Source: Kalmanozyma brasiliensis GHG001 (Eukaryota > Basidiomycota > Ustilaginomycetes > Ustilaginales). From it: a stretch of 64,000 nt of DNA. Both the position numbers and the translations under genes were made by a program. The stretch covers positions 372,001 through 436,000 of the forward strand of contig NW_015961951.1 of the NCBI RefSeq assembly GCF_000497045.1, read 5' to 3'. The notes beneath the pieces were generated by a model that saw nothing but the letters and a program-made list of their open reading frames with translations, was not told the origin of the DNA and did no database searches. This document shows positions 30,132-40,499 of the stretch, piece by piece; the first letter of the stretch is position 1; each line of letters begins with the position of its first letter.

Positions 30132-32054
30132 CTAGACGAGCTTGAATCGATCTGCGTTGGCCTCACTGTTGGCCCTCCGCTTCTCGCCCCCTGAAGCAGC
30201 GGTGTCGGTCAGCAGCAGCGGAATGACCAACGCCCCGTTCTTGGCAGTCTTATCCTGAATCCATCGACCGAACTTGTGCTCCTGTCCGACGCCGACAATC
30301 ACAATCGGCGGAGCGTTTTCCTTGGTCGCCTTGACACGAGGTAACTTCTCCCCCTTCTCCCCTTCCTTCTCCGTTGGCCTGGTGGAGGGTTGATCCAGAC
30401 CACCTCGACGCCGGTATTCCTCCGCTCTCACCGCTGTGCTCTGCACCATCCTAGTCTGCGGATCCTGCACGACGCTGTTGATCGGCGGTTGAACGATCTG
30501 CAACGAATTCACGACCCCTGGCACATCCACCGTAAACAGCTCCCTAAACCCCTTCACCTGTCCACTCGCCAGCGTCAGACCCCACACCCGTACACTGCCA
30601 TCCCAGCTACCGCTCACAAACACATCCCCAAACGCCATCGCGCCCAAACTCACCACCCACCGTGGCGTACGGATCTCGCCCTCCGTCTCGCTGTGCGTCA
30701 CATCAAACCCGTGCGCCACTGGAACACTAAAGATCGGTTTCTTCCGTCCCAAGTTCCACAGCGAAATCGTACCGCTATCGCCACCGGATACGAAATGGTG
30801 ATTGTCGATCATGGCTACCACATCGACACTTCCCTCAAGCGCTTCGTGTGGAGCCCCAAGATCCGGCTTACTCAGCTCGCCACCTTCCAACACGGAGCGC
30901 AGTTTCGATCGGATTCCAGCGCGAAATACCAGTTGGGATTCATCGCGGATCTTCCAGAATCGACAGGTGCGATCGCGTCCACCGGCCGAAACCGCCGTCT
31001 CCGCCGACAGACACGAGAGTGACAGCACGGATTCCTGATGTCCGAACAGCGTCTCGATGTAGCTCAGCTGGGAGATGTCGTACAGCTTGAGGGTTCGGTC
31101 GAGGGATGCGGTGAGGAGTTCGTGTGATCCGAGACGGAAGGAGAGCGCAGTAATGGCGTCCTTGTGGCCTGAAAGAGTCTTGAGGAAGGTGTCGGAGGAT
31201 GGGGTGATGCGCCAGATGCACACGCGACGGTCTTTGCCACCGCTCGCAAGGTGTTGTCCATCGGAGGAGAGGGAGAGGGTGAAAATCTCGTCTGTATGAC
31301 CTTGATCCTGTCCCACGGTGAGATAGGTGTCGCTTTTCGAGAGGCGGGAACGACGACGTGCTGCACCGGAGGACTTGCTCTTCCCCACCCCGCTCGGAGG
31401 CACAGCCTCACCATTCGATTCGAGACGCTTGGACTGTTTGGGGAAGACACGAACCATTCGTCCATCGCGCAGACTCCAACGGATGATGCTCCCATCCTTC
31501 CCCGCTGTGAACAACCATCGTGCGTCCGAAGAGGCTACCGCGGAAGTGACGCTCAGCCGATGCCCCCTCACCGCCAGGGTCGAAGTGGGTGCGGACAGGC
31601 GATCCGAGAGAAAGACGTGGACGCGCCCGCTCTGTTCCGCCACATCCTTTTGCAATCGCGCAGCGATGTTCTCTCGATCTGCAACGGCTGCGTCTGCTAG
31701 CCCAAAGGAGGGCGAATCGGATTCGAAAAAGTCATCATCCCCGGTTGGCGTGGTGGTGGAGGAGAGGCCGGAGAGGTACATCTTGGCCAGCCGCACTCTG
31801 GCCTCTGCCGGAGTCTCGGAGGCTTCCGCTTCATCATCGCTGTTCGCATCATTGGCGTAATTGTGGCGCAGATCGAGGTCATCAATCCCTCCGCCGGCTG
31901 CGTCGTCGTCTTCGTCCGAAGAGGAGTCGGTCTTGCGCATCCGAGACTTTGTTTTGGAAGAGGACGGTTGGGAGCGCGAAGGACCCGCTCGGCTCGAGGG
32001 GCCCGCGGAGGAGGTGTTGCGCTTGCGCTTCTTTTGGAAGAAGGCGTCCGGCAT
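30132..32054 (-). CDS. RRP9: U3 snoRNP WD40 protein Rrp9/U3-55K
   Basis: 640 residues starting MPDAFFQKKRKR, the typical Rrp9 opening. Rrp9 binds the box B/C motif of U3 snoRNA in the small-subunit processome, in the nucleolus. The N-terminal 150 residues are basic then acidic (DSSSDEDDDAAGG). WD40 units are visible: HLASGGKDRRVCIWRI, LLTASLDRTLKLYDIS, AVSAGGRDRTCRFWKI, FVSGGDSGTISLWNLG and VFVSGSWDGSVRVWGL. The family-specific C-terminal strand GQEHKFGRWIQDKTAKNGAL is present. It is slightly longer than yeast Rrp9 because of a Ser/Lys insert after the second blade and a Lys/Glu insert before the last strand. No intron. Confidence 0.95.
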   Translation of the reverse strand: MPDAFFQKKRKRNTSSAGPSSRAGPSRSQPSSSKTKSRMRKTDSSSDEDDDAAGGGIDDLDLRHNYANDANSDDEAEASETPAEARVRLAKMYLSGLSSTTTPTGDDDFFESDSPSFGLADAAVADRENIAARLQKDVAEQSGRVHVFLSDRLSAPTSTLAVRGHRLSVTSAVASSDARWLFTAGKDGSIIRWSLRDGRMVRVFPKQSKRLESNGEAVPPSGVGKSKSSGAARRRSRLSKSDTYLTVGQDQGHTDEIFTLSLSSDGQHLASGGKDRRVCIWRITPSSDTFLKTLSGHKDAITALSFRLGSHELLTASLDRTLKLYDISQLSYIETLFGHQESVLSLSCLSAETAVSAGGRDRTCRFWKIRDESQLVFRAGIRSKLRSVLEGGELSKPDLGAPHEALEGSVDVVAMIDNHHFVSGGDSGTISLWNLGRKKPIFSVPVAHGFDVTHSETEGEIRTPRWVVSLGAMAFGDVFVSGSWDGSVRVWGLTLASGQVKGFRELFTVDVPGVVNSLQIVQPPINSVVQDPQTRMVQSTAVRAEEYRRRGGLDQPSTRPTEKEGEKGEKLPRVKATKENAPPIVIVGVGQEHKFGRWIQDKTAKNGALVIPLLLTDTAASGGEKRRANSEANADRFKLV

Positions 32055-35000
32055 GGTTGCTGGGCGAAGCTACGAAGTGTCGAGGAGGTGATGGATGAAG
32101 GTGTGGATCGTTCCAAAAAAGGCTCAGCTTCAGGGCGGCAAATTTTGGACTCTTCCAAGGTTTCTTCCCACTTTTTTTGAAGGGCAAGTTCGCATCTCGG
32201 AAAAGGCAGGCTTGAGCCCGATTTGACGGATGGAAGGTCTAACAAAGTGGAAAAATTCGTCCAGGGTTGAAGCGTAGCCGAGATGTCAGGAGGCGCGACC
32301 CCCTGCCTGCGCGATGGGTAAGGCCTCTTGACAGCCAACTCCGCCTAAGCGCTCGCTGGTGAATACCGATGATCGAAGCTTCCGGGGTTTGTGGCACTCC
32401 TTGCGGCAGGAGGTGCTCGGTTCGATTGTTCTCAGTCCCTCGCATAGCTGCTGTGAGGCGAGACGGGGGAAAAGAGGCGGCCTGGGTTGAATGCACACGA
32501 AAGGGAGGGGTTCTGGACGCCATGCTGGACGGCGCCATGCTTGCACCTGGGACCTCCTCGACTCTGCGTTGAATGCGGCTTATACATTCGAGTGCTTGTT
32601 TCTTCAGGGCGAAACGAGAGAGTCAGGTACGCGAGAAGGTTGAGCCCCGAGATCTCTCAGAGAGGTTGTGCCCTGCGTTCCTGTCAGGGTGAGATGCAGG
32701 CTTCGTGCCTTGCCATCTGCAGCGTACGCCATCGGCTTGCGAGCAGCGAGAGAAGCTGAAGACCGCGATAGTGTGCATTTAGCTTGGTCATCACGTACGC
32801 GGGAGGGTGCTCCCTTGCAGCGCGTTGGTGGCGGAAGGCCTTCGGTACGATAATGACTAGAATCTCGTTGATCTTGATGAGATCGTTGCGATGCTAGCCT
32901 GACGACAAGCGCTGAAGAGACGATAGCGGCTGTTTGCGTGCCTGTTCGTGCTGCATCTTCGCTTCACGTGCTGCTTCCCGGCATGCAGACTGCTTCAAAG
33001 CGCGGACCAAGAACAGAAGTACTTAAGACGGACAAGATCATCAGAGCGAAGGCAGATCGTGATCCCCTTTGCTCACCTTGTGTCCACTCCCCTCCTTCCT
33101 CACTCTTCCATCGACTCTCTCTCGACTGTCGGCTCCACCCTTGCCGTTCTCACTCATCCGGTACGCCTCCGATCATCATCAAACACTCAGCATAGCAGCA
33201 CTTTTCCCACGACAAGGTCGGACCAGCTCCGAAAGCTTTCATCTAGGTAAGTCATTGATTCAACACGACATAGAGCATCCTCAGAGCCCAGGCAGAGCGC
33301 ACGCAGACAATATCAGCCTGCCCGTCACAGACCGCGATCTTGATACGAAGTTGGGCTGCAATAGTTGCAATCGGGTGATCCGACAAGAGTCTCGTCCGTG
33401 GAGCGGAACATCCTTTGCCGCGGTGCCAACGATGCCGGTTTCGAGACGGAGTATCAAAAGGGCACGCGTTCCTGATCGTTGGATTCGCTCGGACTGCAGC
33501 GTCGGCAGCGAGAGGATGGCAAGAGCCGGCTATGAAAAGCAGAGACCGAAATTCGTCCCACGCCTCTGCCTTGGCCGAGCCTGCGGAACAAAAAAGCGAT
33601 TCATTTCCTTTTTGTTCAGAAGTTCAGCCGCTGCAGCTCTCTTTTGTTCCTCGTCCCGGTCTCGATGGCTTCGCTTCACTCTGACTCGTGGAAGCCATCA
33701 CGTCAGGAGATAACGACACGGCAGTCGGGCAATGACGTGCAACCGAGCTAGAAGCGAAATGGGGCTCAGGCAGGCACGCGAGGTCGACGCGTCTCGAGCA
33801 AATCGGCGGCGCGAGCGGCAATCAAAGCGAGGCAGGCGAGGCGCAGAAAAAGAGGGTCTCAGGGTTGGTTTCACGTTAAGCTAGCAGTGCATGTCGCGTG
33901 GCCTGCATGGCCGGCTGAAACACCGCCCGACCTCTGGACTCGCTCAGCTGCTGTTTTGCGAACGCAGTGCTCGCTCGTTTGAGCAGGGCCACTGAAGTCC
34001 TTCGCGTTTGACGCAGGGAGTCGCGAGGACACGGCATCACGATTTGAAGGGAAGCGGCCTTGCCGTGGGAGTCGATCGTCACCATCGTCTCGACGCGTCG
34101 TGATGGTTCATCGCACAAAGGCGAGAGTGACAGTGCCGCGAAGCAATCAACGGCTCGGTTTATGGTCGTTTAAGTGCTTTGCAATAGGCTCCGCTGCTGC
34201 TGCTGCTGGGGGCTACCATTCGGAAGTCGGACTCCTCGCTCGTACTCAAACGGTGTTCATGGCCTGCTCGCTTGCTCGGCATGACCGAGCCCAGGGAGAA
34301 AGCTTTGGATCGGAATTCGCTTCCGACGCGGCTTGTCCCCCTCTTTTTTCTTCGCTCTCTCTCCTGCAAGCGATGGCAAGCGTGGGACAAAAGAGGCGTT
34401 CACCTGCAGCTCGGCTCCATTGGAAAATCACCGCTTTTCACCCACCGCTCGCAGAGAGAGAGAGCAACACTTTCGAACAGTGTCGATATGCTGCAGCGTG
34501 GTGCGTAGAGTGGATGTGGCGCACTTTTCGGTTGTCATCGAATCGTCCTCCGAAATTGCCCACGCTCCGGCGCCTCTACGTTCTCTCTCTTGTCCGTTCT
34601 GTTCTGTCACCCATGCGAGCACACGAGCAGTGGTGATGGTGGCTACTGCCCAAAGTGCCCTCATTGCATCGAAGTGGCGTCGATGGGTCGCCTAACCATG
34701 GAAACCTTGAATGGCTGCTCTTCTGCTCGTGTTCCTGCTGTGCCGTTACGCCCGCGCCTGCTGCGAGCGGTGCTTGACCAGCGTCGTTCCGTGGCTTCGG
34801 TTCCTGTCTCGTAAAGCGACTGCGCACCTGCCTTTAGCCCAACGTGGAAACAGAACCCGAGACACGTCGAAAGCTCGCTCCTTCGCTTAGGGGCTCAGCC
34901 TTGAGACCAACACACAAAACGGTCTCAGCGACGCTCACTCTGTCTCAGAGCCGAGCAGCTGCTCTTTGCCTGTCACTCTCGCCCTGTCACTCCCGAGTCT

Positions 35001-35553
35001 TCGCGATGAGCACGCCTTCGTTGCCTCACTTGCCTCGTTGATCGCTCACACCACCAACAAGAACATCGTCGTCCCTACCATCATCTCCGCCCACACGCTC
35101 TCTCTCGACGTCTTGCCGCATCGCTGTCAGAGCTCTGGGATCTTTCCTTCCGAACCAACCCACCTCTGCTTTTAGCTCCTTCGAAGCGATCAGTGCACTT
35201 GCGAGCACAGTCCAGGCTCGAGCTACTTCTTAGTTCCAGCTTCCTCGCCACCATCTAGGCTCCATATCGCGCTTCCCCACCGCACGTCTCGACACCCTCT
35301 CGAACACCGGGCTCGCCTTGTTATCTACACTGCCTCATCGCACTTGAATCGCTCCCACTGCAGGCTCTCGGGTCCGTGGCTCTCTGTCACCTTGACCTGC
35401 TCTTGACATCGTCCCTTGGACCCTGCTTGGTGCTCGGTTCGCTTGCTCGCCATTGTTCTGCGTCGCCTCTGCCATCTGCCAATGGGCTCTTCTCCCGCCG
35501 TGCCCCTATCGACCGCGTCGTAGTGCACATGCGCTAGCTCGTATCTATTGGCC
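32055..35553. promoter_or_regulatory. 3.5-kb gene-poor interval between RRP9 and the Ser-rich protein gene
   Basis: The longest stretch without a recognisable gene in the window. Open frames on both strands (for example 33069-33713 and 34100-34636 on +) have no domain, poor composition and no usable splice join that I could build. From about 34900 to 35550 the sequence is strongly C/T-rich and probably holds the promoter and long leader of the Ser-rich gene. There is a short GA run near 34450. No tRNA, repeat array or transposon was recognised. A non-coding RNA or unusually large regulatory region is possible. Confidence 0.5.
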
Positions 35554-38500
35554 ATGCCTCCCATCAACTCTGCTGACCCGCATTGCCGCCCATTCTTCCC
35601 CGGATCCATGACGGCCTCTAGCTCGGCGTCACAGAGCGCTTCTCTACACTCCAAGATTCGCACCGCACCGTCCCAAGGTGCTAACGCTGCGGTCGCTTCC
35701 ACCTCTACGCTAGCTCCTGCTTCCATTCAAACCGCCGCTAGCTCATCAAGTACCTCAACTTCACGCATCTCCAGCATCAGTCGCAGACGCACACAGGCCC
35801 TCGATCTTTCTGCTCAGCCTCCCATCCTACCGCGGTCCTCCTCCACCCCCAAAAGATCCTCCAGAGCCTCATCAAGAGCCTCTTCTTACTCATCGTCCCA
35901 CGACTCGACCTGCTCGTTGCGTCTCTCTATCACCGACTCCACCACTTCTCTCGAAAGAACATCATCAGAGCTCACTCCCAAAGCATCGGATTCTCCTTAC
36001 TTTCCGTCGACGTCATCTTCAAACACCAGCAGCGACATGTCCGCCAAGCCCAATGTCAAGCGAACCTCTATGCTCGGCGGTCTCAGCGTAGCCGATCGTG
36101 CCAAATCGTTCCAGACCGAGGCTGATTCGGCCGCTCTACCTGCCAGACCCGTCATGAGACGGGCGTGCAAGACAGAGCCTTCATCGTCGCGGCCGTTGTC
36201 ATCGTCCGTCGCCCTCGAAGCTCTCGACGCTCCAGCCTCATCGTCACAAGAAGTCCTTCCTGGAGCGGAGCGACACGAACTCGAAGCCGTCATCAAACAC
36301 GCTCGCAGGATCAGCGTCTCGACTCCCCTTCATCGACGTGCCAGCAGCGATGTCGGCATCATCGGGTCTGCCGTCGACTCCAATGGAAAGGAGGTGGTCC
36401 AGGACGGTGCCTCGCCCGACCACATCGACCCTTCCACGACCCACCGCACTTCCTTTGCCGAGATCGACCAGATGACCGCAGACCTCAAGGCCAAGCGTCC
36501 GCGATCCAAGACATTGGCGCATCCCACTCGCCACGGAAGAGTCGGCTCCGTGCTCATGCACAGCATCGCCGAGGAGAGTTTCCACATCCGCATGTGCTCT
36601 TCCATCGAGACCATTCGTCCTCTCTCATCGACGTCCACAAAGATGCACCCCAAGACGATGCTCAAGGGCTCTCAAACGGGCTCGGAAGCCTCGCCGAGCC
36701 ATGCTGAAGACGGCGGCCTCGACTGGCATCGCTTTGTCACCGCGAACTACAGCATGCAAGCGCCGTCTGACTATCGTCTCCCCATGTCCATCTCTGGTCT
36801 TGTGGTACCGGGACCGACCTGCGTGTGCAAAGACGACAGTCCTACGCTCAACGACGAGGCTACCTGGCTCGAGGAGGAGCTCGCCCATCACAGCAGCAGC
36901 AGCAGTAGCAGCGATGATGAGCAAGAGATCCGCCAGCTCAGCAGCTCGCACAGCGCTTCCCACCGGTCCACGGACGAGGACGAGTACCTGACGCCAGAGG
37001 GCAGTCCACTCCTCTCTCCTCTCAACGACACGGAACCGCCCACTGTCACGATCATGGGTCTTGGCATCGAAGACGCAGCCCTGGCGATGCCAGGTCACGC
37101 GCAAAAGGATGCGGCCAAGTCGGCCGACTCGCTCCTCGAGCAAGTTGCTTTGCTCGAGGCTTGCGTGCAATCGCTTCACAGACTTTCGCGCGGCGAGCGG
37201 GAGCAGGCCACTGCTGCCGCCTCGGCTGGCCGCGGCCGCACCCTCATTCCTCCAGGACTATCCACGCCTGAGCGTCGATGCAGTCTTGCAGTACCCGGTC
37301 AGGAAGCTGCCTTGCGTCCGGTTGTCTCACGCGGCGACTTCTGCGCAACCCAGCTTGAGAACCCCGCACTCTATGGCGAGGCATCGTACGATGCAACCTC
37401 GAGCCCCATGGCCGACAACGGTCACGGGTCAACGAGCAATAGCTTTAGCAGCCGCTCGCCTGACAACCGACGTGCTTCGGCTGCCAGCTACCTCTCCACC
37501 AATTCGACCGCCTCCGCTGATCTGTCGATTGTGTCGCACGGCTCGAGTTTGCTTTACAATGCACACCTTGCTGCGCCCGCCATGATGCGGCTCAACTCGA
37601 CCGACACGGCCATGAGCACGCGTCCATCGTCCATCGCCAGCAGCAGCTACTCTGTCGGACGTTTGTCCGTCAAACAGCCCATCAGCCCAGTCCGAGTCAA
37701 GGCACAGCCGTCGCCTCCGCTACCAACAGAGACCTCGGAGACGCCTCAGCCTTCTGGATGTACCCAGAGCGCTATCAGCAAGCTTCCCGAGGGTCTGCTG
37801 CGTATGGCCGCTATGCCCTTGCCGCCTCTGCCTGATGGAGCTGCACAGGTGAATAAGCCTCGCTTTTCGCGTCAAGTACGTCGTCGTCGTAAGGAGGGCT
37901 TCGAGCAGCCTCAGCTTCCAGCGCGCCTCGATAGCCTCGACTCGGTGGTGGCGGCAGCGCCTGGGGAGGTGCAGCTCAAGGAAGAGTTTCCGCAACGTCT
38001 CCTTGGCGACTGGATGGGCTCCCAGCACGACGACGGCGCCGTCGAACAGCGCGACGGCAGCGATGACGAGCACGCTGTTAGCGTCGAGCCGGTGCCTCTG
38101 CACGAGCGGATCCGCAAGAAGGACGGCACTACGTACCTGCCCGGGCTGGGTGAGATCGAACCGTCGAGTCCCGACGTCGGCGCCGACCTCTTGGCGATGG
38201 CGTCGTTGAAGGAAATCCCTGCCTACCCTGCGGCGCGCAAGCGCTTGGGTCTGGAGCCTGCTCCGTCGATGCTGACTGCTACGGATTCCTTCGTAGCCTA
38301 CGCGGCAAGCGGCATGAACAAGTCGACGGTCTCGCTCAAAAGCAAGCTCTCGGATCGTCTTGGGCTGTCTTCGAGCGACAACGCAGTCGTCACGGATGCC
38401 GATGGCCCGAAGAAGGCGGAGGCTAAGGGATCGGAATCCAGCATGTTCGGCCGCTTGCGAAAAGCGTCTGCTGCTTCCACCAGCTCGCGACCTTCCGATG

Positions 38501-39180
38501 CTGCAGCTGCCGAGATGCCTACTGCTTGGAAGGACCGCATCAGCATGCGGAGACCTTCAGCAAGTACGCGAAGGCCGAGCCTCTCTTCTCTTGCCTCAGT
38601 GTCGACCCACTCATCGTCGACGTCGTCAGCGATGGTGCCCACACCGACCTCGGCCGCCGCCCCGAGCCAGAGGATGGGTTCGACATTGCTGACACCCTCG
38701 ATGGCCACGGGAGATGCAAGGTCGAGATCCAGTCTGAGCTTCAAGAGGATGTTCAGCTCCAACGTTGACTCTATAGCCAAGCAGACCAACGCAAGCGACA
38801 GCGCTGTCGTTGACCTGACGGACGTTCGAGCGCTTGCTGCCAGCGCCTTTGAAAGCCCCAAGTCTACCCGACGACCCCTGCCCGGCTCGCAAGCACGCCG
38901 ACAGCAGCAATCGCACGAGTCGTTCATGGAGCTCTCGGACGACGACGACGACAGCGTCGACGTGCCAGCCGGGCTGAGCGTTGCCGGTGCCAAGTCTGTC
39001 ACTGACCTCACCTCGTACGGTGGGAGGTCGAATGGACGAAAGGACCTGACCAAGATGTTTGGCGCTTCCGAAGTGGATCTCTCGCAGGCTACCGCCGAGG
39101 TCAAGAAGGGAAAGCGCTGGACGGCCAGTCTCAGCCGATCGGCCACGGTCGCTTCAAGACCTTCCAGGATGCGATCCTGA
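35554..39180 (+). CDS. Ser-rich low-complexity protein of unknown function (1208 residues)
   Basis: The first ATG in the open frame is at 35554 (MPPINSADP); a second candidate is at 35608 (MTASSSAS). The protein is Ser-rich (poly-Ser and SSST runs) throughout, with many basic-directed phospho-sites (RRxS). More ordered islands include KRTSMLGGLSVADRAKSF (about 170), TSFAEIDQMTADLKAKRPRS (about 305), GRVGSVLMHSIAEESFHIRM (about 330), TYLPGLGEIEPSSPDV (about 860), SSLSFKRMFSSNVDSIAKQ (about 1060) and DLTKMFGASEVDLSQA near the C-terminus. No signal peptide, membrane segment or known domain is seen. The islands look like short linear motifs of a regulatory or cortical scaffold protein, but this is inference and I do not recognise it. 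The very long upstream region hints at complex regulation. Confidence 0.75.
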   Translation: MPPINSADPHCRPFFPGSMTASSSASQSASLHSKIRTAPSQGANAAVASTSTLAPASIQTAASSSSTSTSRISSISRRRTQALDLSAQPPILPRSSSTPKRSSRASSRASSYSSSHDSTCSLRLSITDSTTSLERTSSELTPKASDSPYFPSTSSSNTSSDMSAKPNVKRTSMLGGLSVADRAKSFQTEADSAALPARPVMRRACKTEPSSSRPLSSSVALEALDAPASSSQEVLPGAERHELEAVIKHARRISVSTPLHRRASSDVGIIGSAVDSNGKEVVQDGASPDHIDPSTTHRTSFAEIDQMTADLKAKRPRSKTLAHPTRHGRVGSVLMHSIAEESFHIRMCSSIETIRPLSSTSTKMHPKTMLKGSQTGSEASPSHAEDGGLDWHRFVTANYSMQAPSDYRLPMSISGLVVPGPTCVCKDDSPTLNDEATWLEEELAHHSSSSSSSDDEQEIRQLSSSHSASHRSTDEDEYLTPEGSPLLSPLNDTEPPTVTIMGLGIEDAALAMPGHAQKDAAKSADSLLEQVALLEACVQSLHRLSRGEREQATAAASAGRGRTLIPPGLSTPERRCSLAVPGQEAALRPVVSRGDFCATQLENPALYGEASYDATSSPMADNGHGSTSNSFSSRSPDNRRASAASYLSTNSTASADLSIVSHGSSLLYNAHLAAPAMMRLNSTDTAMSTRPSSIASSSYSVGRLSVKQPISPVRVKAQPSPPLPTETSETPQPSGCTQSAISKLPEGLLRMAAMPLPPLPDGAAQVNKPRFSRQVRRRRKEGFEQPQLPARLDSLDSVVAAAPGEVQLKEEFPQRLLGDWMGSQHDDGAVEQRDGSDDEHAVSVEPVPLHERIRKKDGTTYLPGLGEIEPSSPDVGADLLAMASLKEIPAYPAARKRLGLEPAPSMLTATDSFVAYAASGMNKSTVSLKSKLSDRLGLSSSDNAVVTDADGPKKAEAKGSESSMFGRLRKASAASTSSRPSDAAAAEMPTAWKDRISMRRPSASTRRPSLSSLASVSTHSSSTSSAMVPTPTSAAAPSQRMGSTLLTPSMATGDARSRSSLSFKRMFSSNVDSIAKQTNASDSAVVDLTDVRALAASAFESPKSTRRPLPGSQARRQQQSHESFMELSDDDDDSVDVPAGLSVAGAKSVTDLTSYGGRSNGRKDLTKMFGASEVDLSQATAEVKKGKRWTASLSRSATVASRPSRMRS

Positions 39181-39347
39181 TCATCGATTTCCTCGAGTCA
39201 ATGCTTTCGTCTGTTCGCATTCCTTCATTCGCCTACCATACTGTATTACTAGCCTGCTCGATATCCATGCACATTCATTCTCTCACAAGTTTGGCGCACG
39301 ATGAGTGCGTGTGACAGGGTATCATTTTGTATGGCTAAGGGTATCTC

Positions 39348-40097
39348 TCAAGCGCGCATCTCGACAGCGGAGGCGCACAGACTGATGAAGGTGCTGATGT
39401 ACTTCCAACCTCGCTCGTCCTCGTCGTCTTCTGCTTCGGTCTCGCCTTGATCTCTTTCTCCGAGCAGGCCACTCAAGGTGCCGCTGGTGTTACACGGATG
39501 CAGATGGTAGCTAGGCAGACCTGTTCGCGGATGATCGCCGACAGAGATGGCTGCCACCATTCCTGTGCCATCTTCTGCAGGAAGGCTGCCTAAAGAATGC
39601 ACGATGTGGAACCGGGTAAGCTGATCGAGCGGGACCGTTTCGCCAGAGTGGGTGGTGACGTGGAAATGCAAAATCGGAAGAGTCCATATTGGAGAGTATG
39701 CGATGGCTTGATGGATCGTCACCGCCTGTCTCGCCGCTTCAATCGAGCTGTCGGGTCGCTCTACTGCGTCATCTTGGATGGCTGATATCGTATCGTCGTG
39801 ATCCACCGGCTTGTCCTCTTTCCGTGAACTCCTCGCCCGGGATGAGGGTAACAGGAAGTCGAAGGAGCGTGAGAGACCCGCTGTACCCTCAAATGCCTTT
39901 CCTGCGAACAGCGGCGGGTCGTATCGCCATCCTGTCGCATACGTCAGCCAGGACAATGCTGGCTTCGACGACGGCGAGTGTGAATGCAGCCGATCTCTCC
40001 GAGCGAGATAGGCCCGACAGAAGGACTCGAATTGGTCGAACGTGATGCGCGCTGATGCTAACGGCGATGCATCGTTCGCCACGTTTGCCAACGTCAT
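39348..40097 (-). CDS. ATG10: E2-like autophagy enzyme Atg10
   Basis: Atg10 is the E2-like enzyme that transfers Atg12 to Atg5 in autophagosome formation. From the ATG at 40097 the protein has 249 residues. The Atg3/Atg10 catalytic signature is clear: ISVGDHPRTGLPSYHLHPCNT, with the catalytic Cys near residue 202. Upstream are ITFDQFESFCRAY at about 18-30, PILHFHVTT and the strand before the active site. The length is somewhat above yeast Atg10 because of a charged insert (about 85-125). The frame stays open 45 codons further upstream without an ATG and meets a pyrimidine-rich TTTTTTCGCTTCAG that could be an acceptor, so an extra 5' exon is possible. It is head-to-head with ATG18. Confidence 0.82.
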   Translation of the reverse strand: MTLANVANDASPLASARITFDQFESFCRAYLARRDRLHSHSPSSKPALSWLTYATGWRYDPPLFAGKAFEGTAGLSRSFDFLLPSSRARSSRKEDKPVDHDDTISAIQDDAVERPDSSIEAARQAVTIHQAIAYSPIWTLPILHFHVTTHSGETVPLDQLTRFHIVHSLGSLPAEDGTGMVAAISVGDHPRTGLPSYHLHPCNTSGTLSGLLGERDQGETEAEDDEDERGWKYISTFISLCASAVEMRA

Positions 40098-40499
40098 GCT
40101 GCTGTCGAGGACATGAGATGCATCGAGGCTGAGGACGCGGGTGGCGGTGTCTCGCAAAGAGGCAAAGGCTGAGTAGGAAGCGAGGTGTTGGTTCCAGCTG
40201 GACCCTGAATCTGAAGCGAAAAAATGGCTCAAGGATGTTAGAGCTATGAGGCAACGTGACTATCCGGGCAGCGAGCCGGATGGGGAATTGGGGCTCAGCT
40301 GAGGCCGTGTGCAGTGCGAGTGCGTGTCTGCCAAGCACGAGCCCACTTTCAAGCCTCACTCTCTTTCTCGCATCCATCCCCCTCCTACTACCTTCACTCA
40401 CATCGTCCATCAACTCGAGCATCAACGTCATCCGCAGCCACGTTCACAGCATCGACCCGCAATCCTGGCCTCACAGACCATCTCGGGTCAGCTCTCAAC
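40098..40499. promoter_or_regulatory. Shared ATG10/ATG18 divergent promoter
   Basis: 402 bp between the two start codons. The ATG18 side is C/T-rich. A possible splice acceptor for an ATG10 leader exon is near 40218. No TATA element was recognised. Confidence 0.5.

Noticed and set aside
33069..33713. 214-codon frame in the gene-poor interval
   Set aside because: Composition is that of translated non-coding C/T-rich DNA, with no domain and no clear splice partners.
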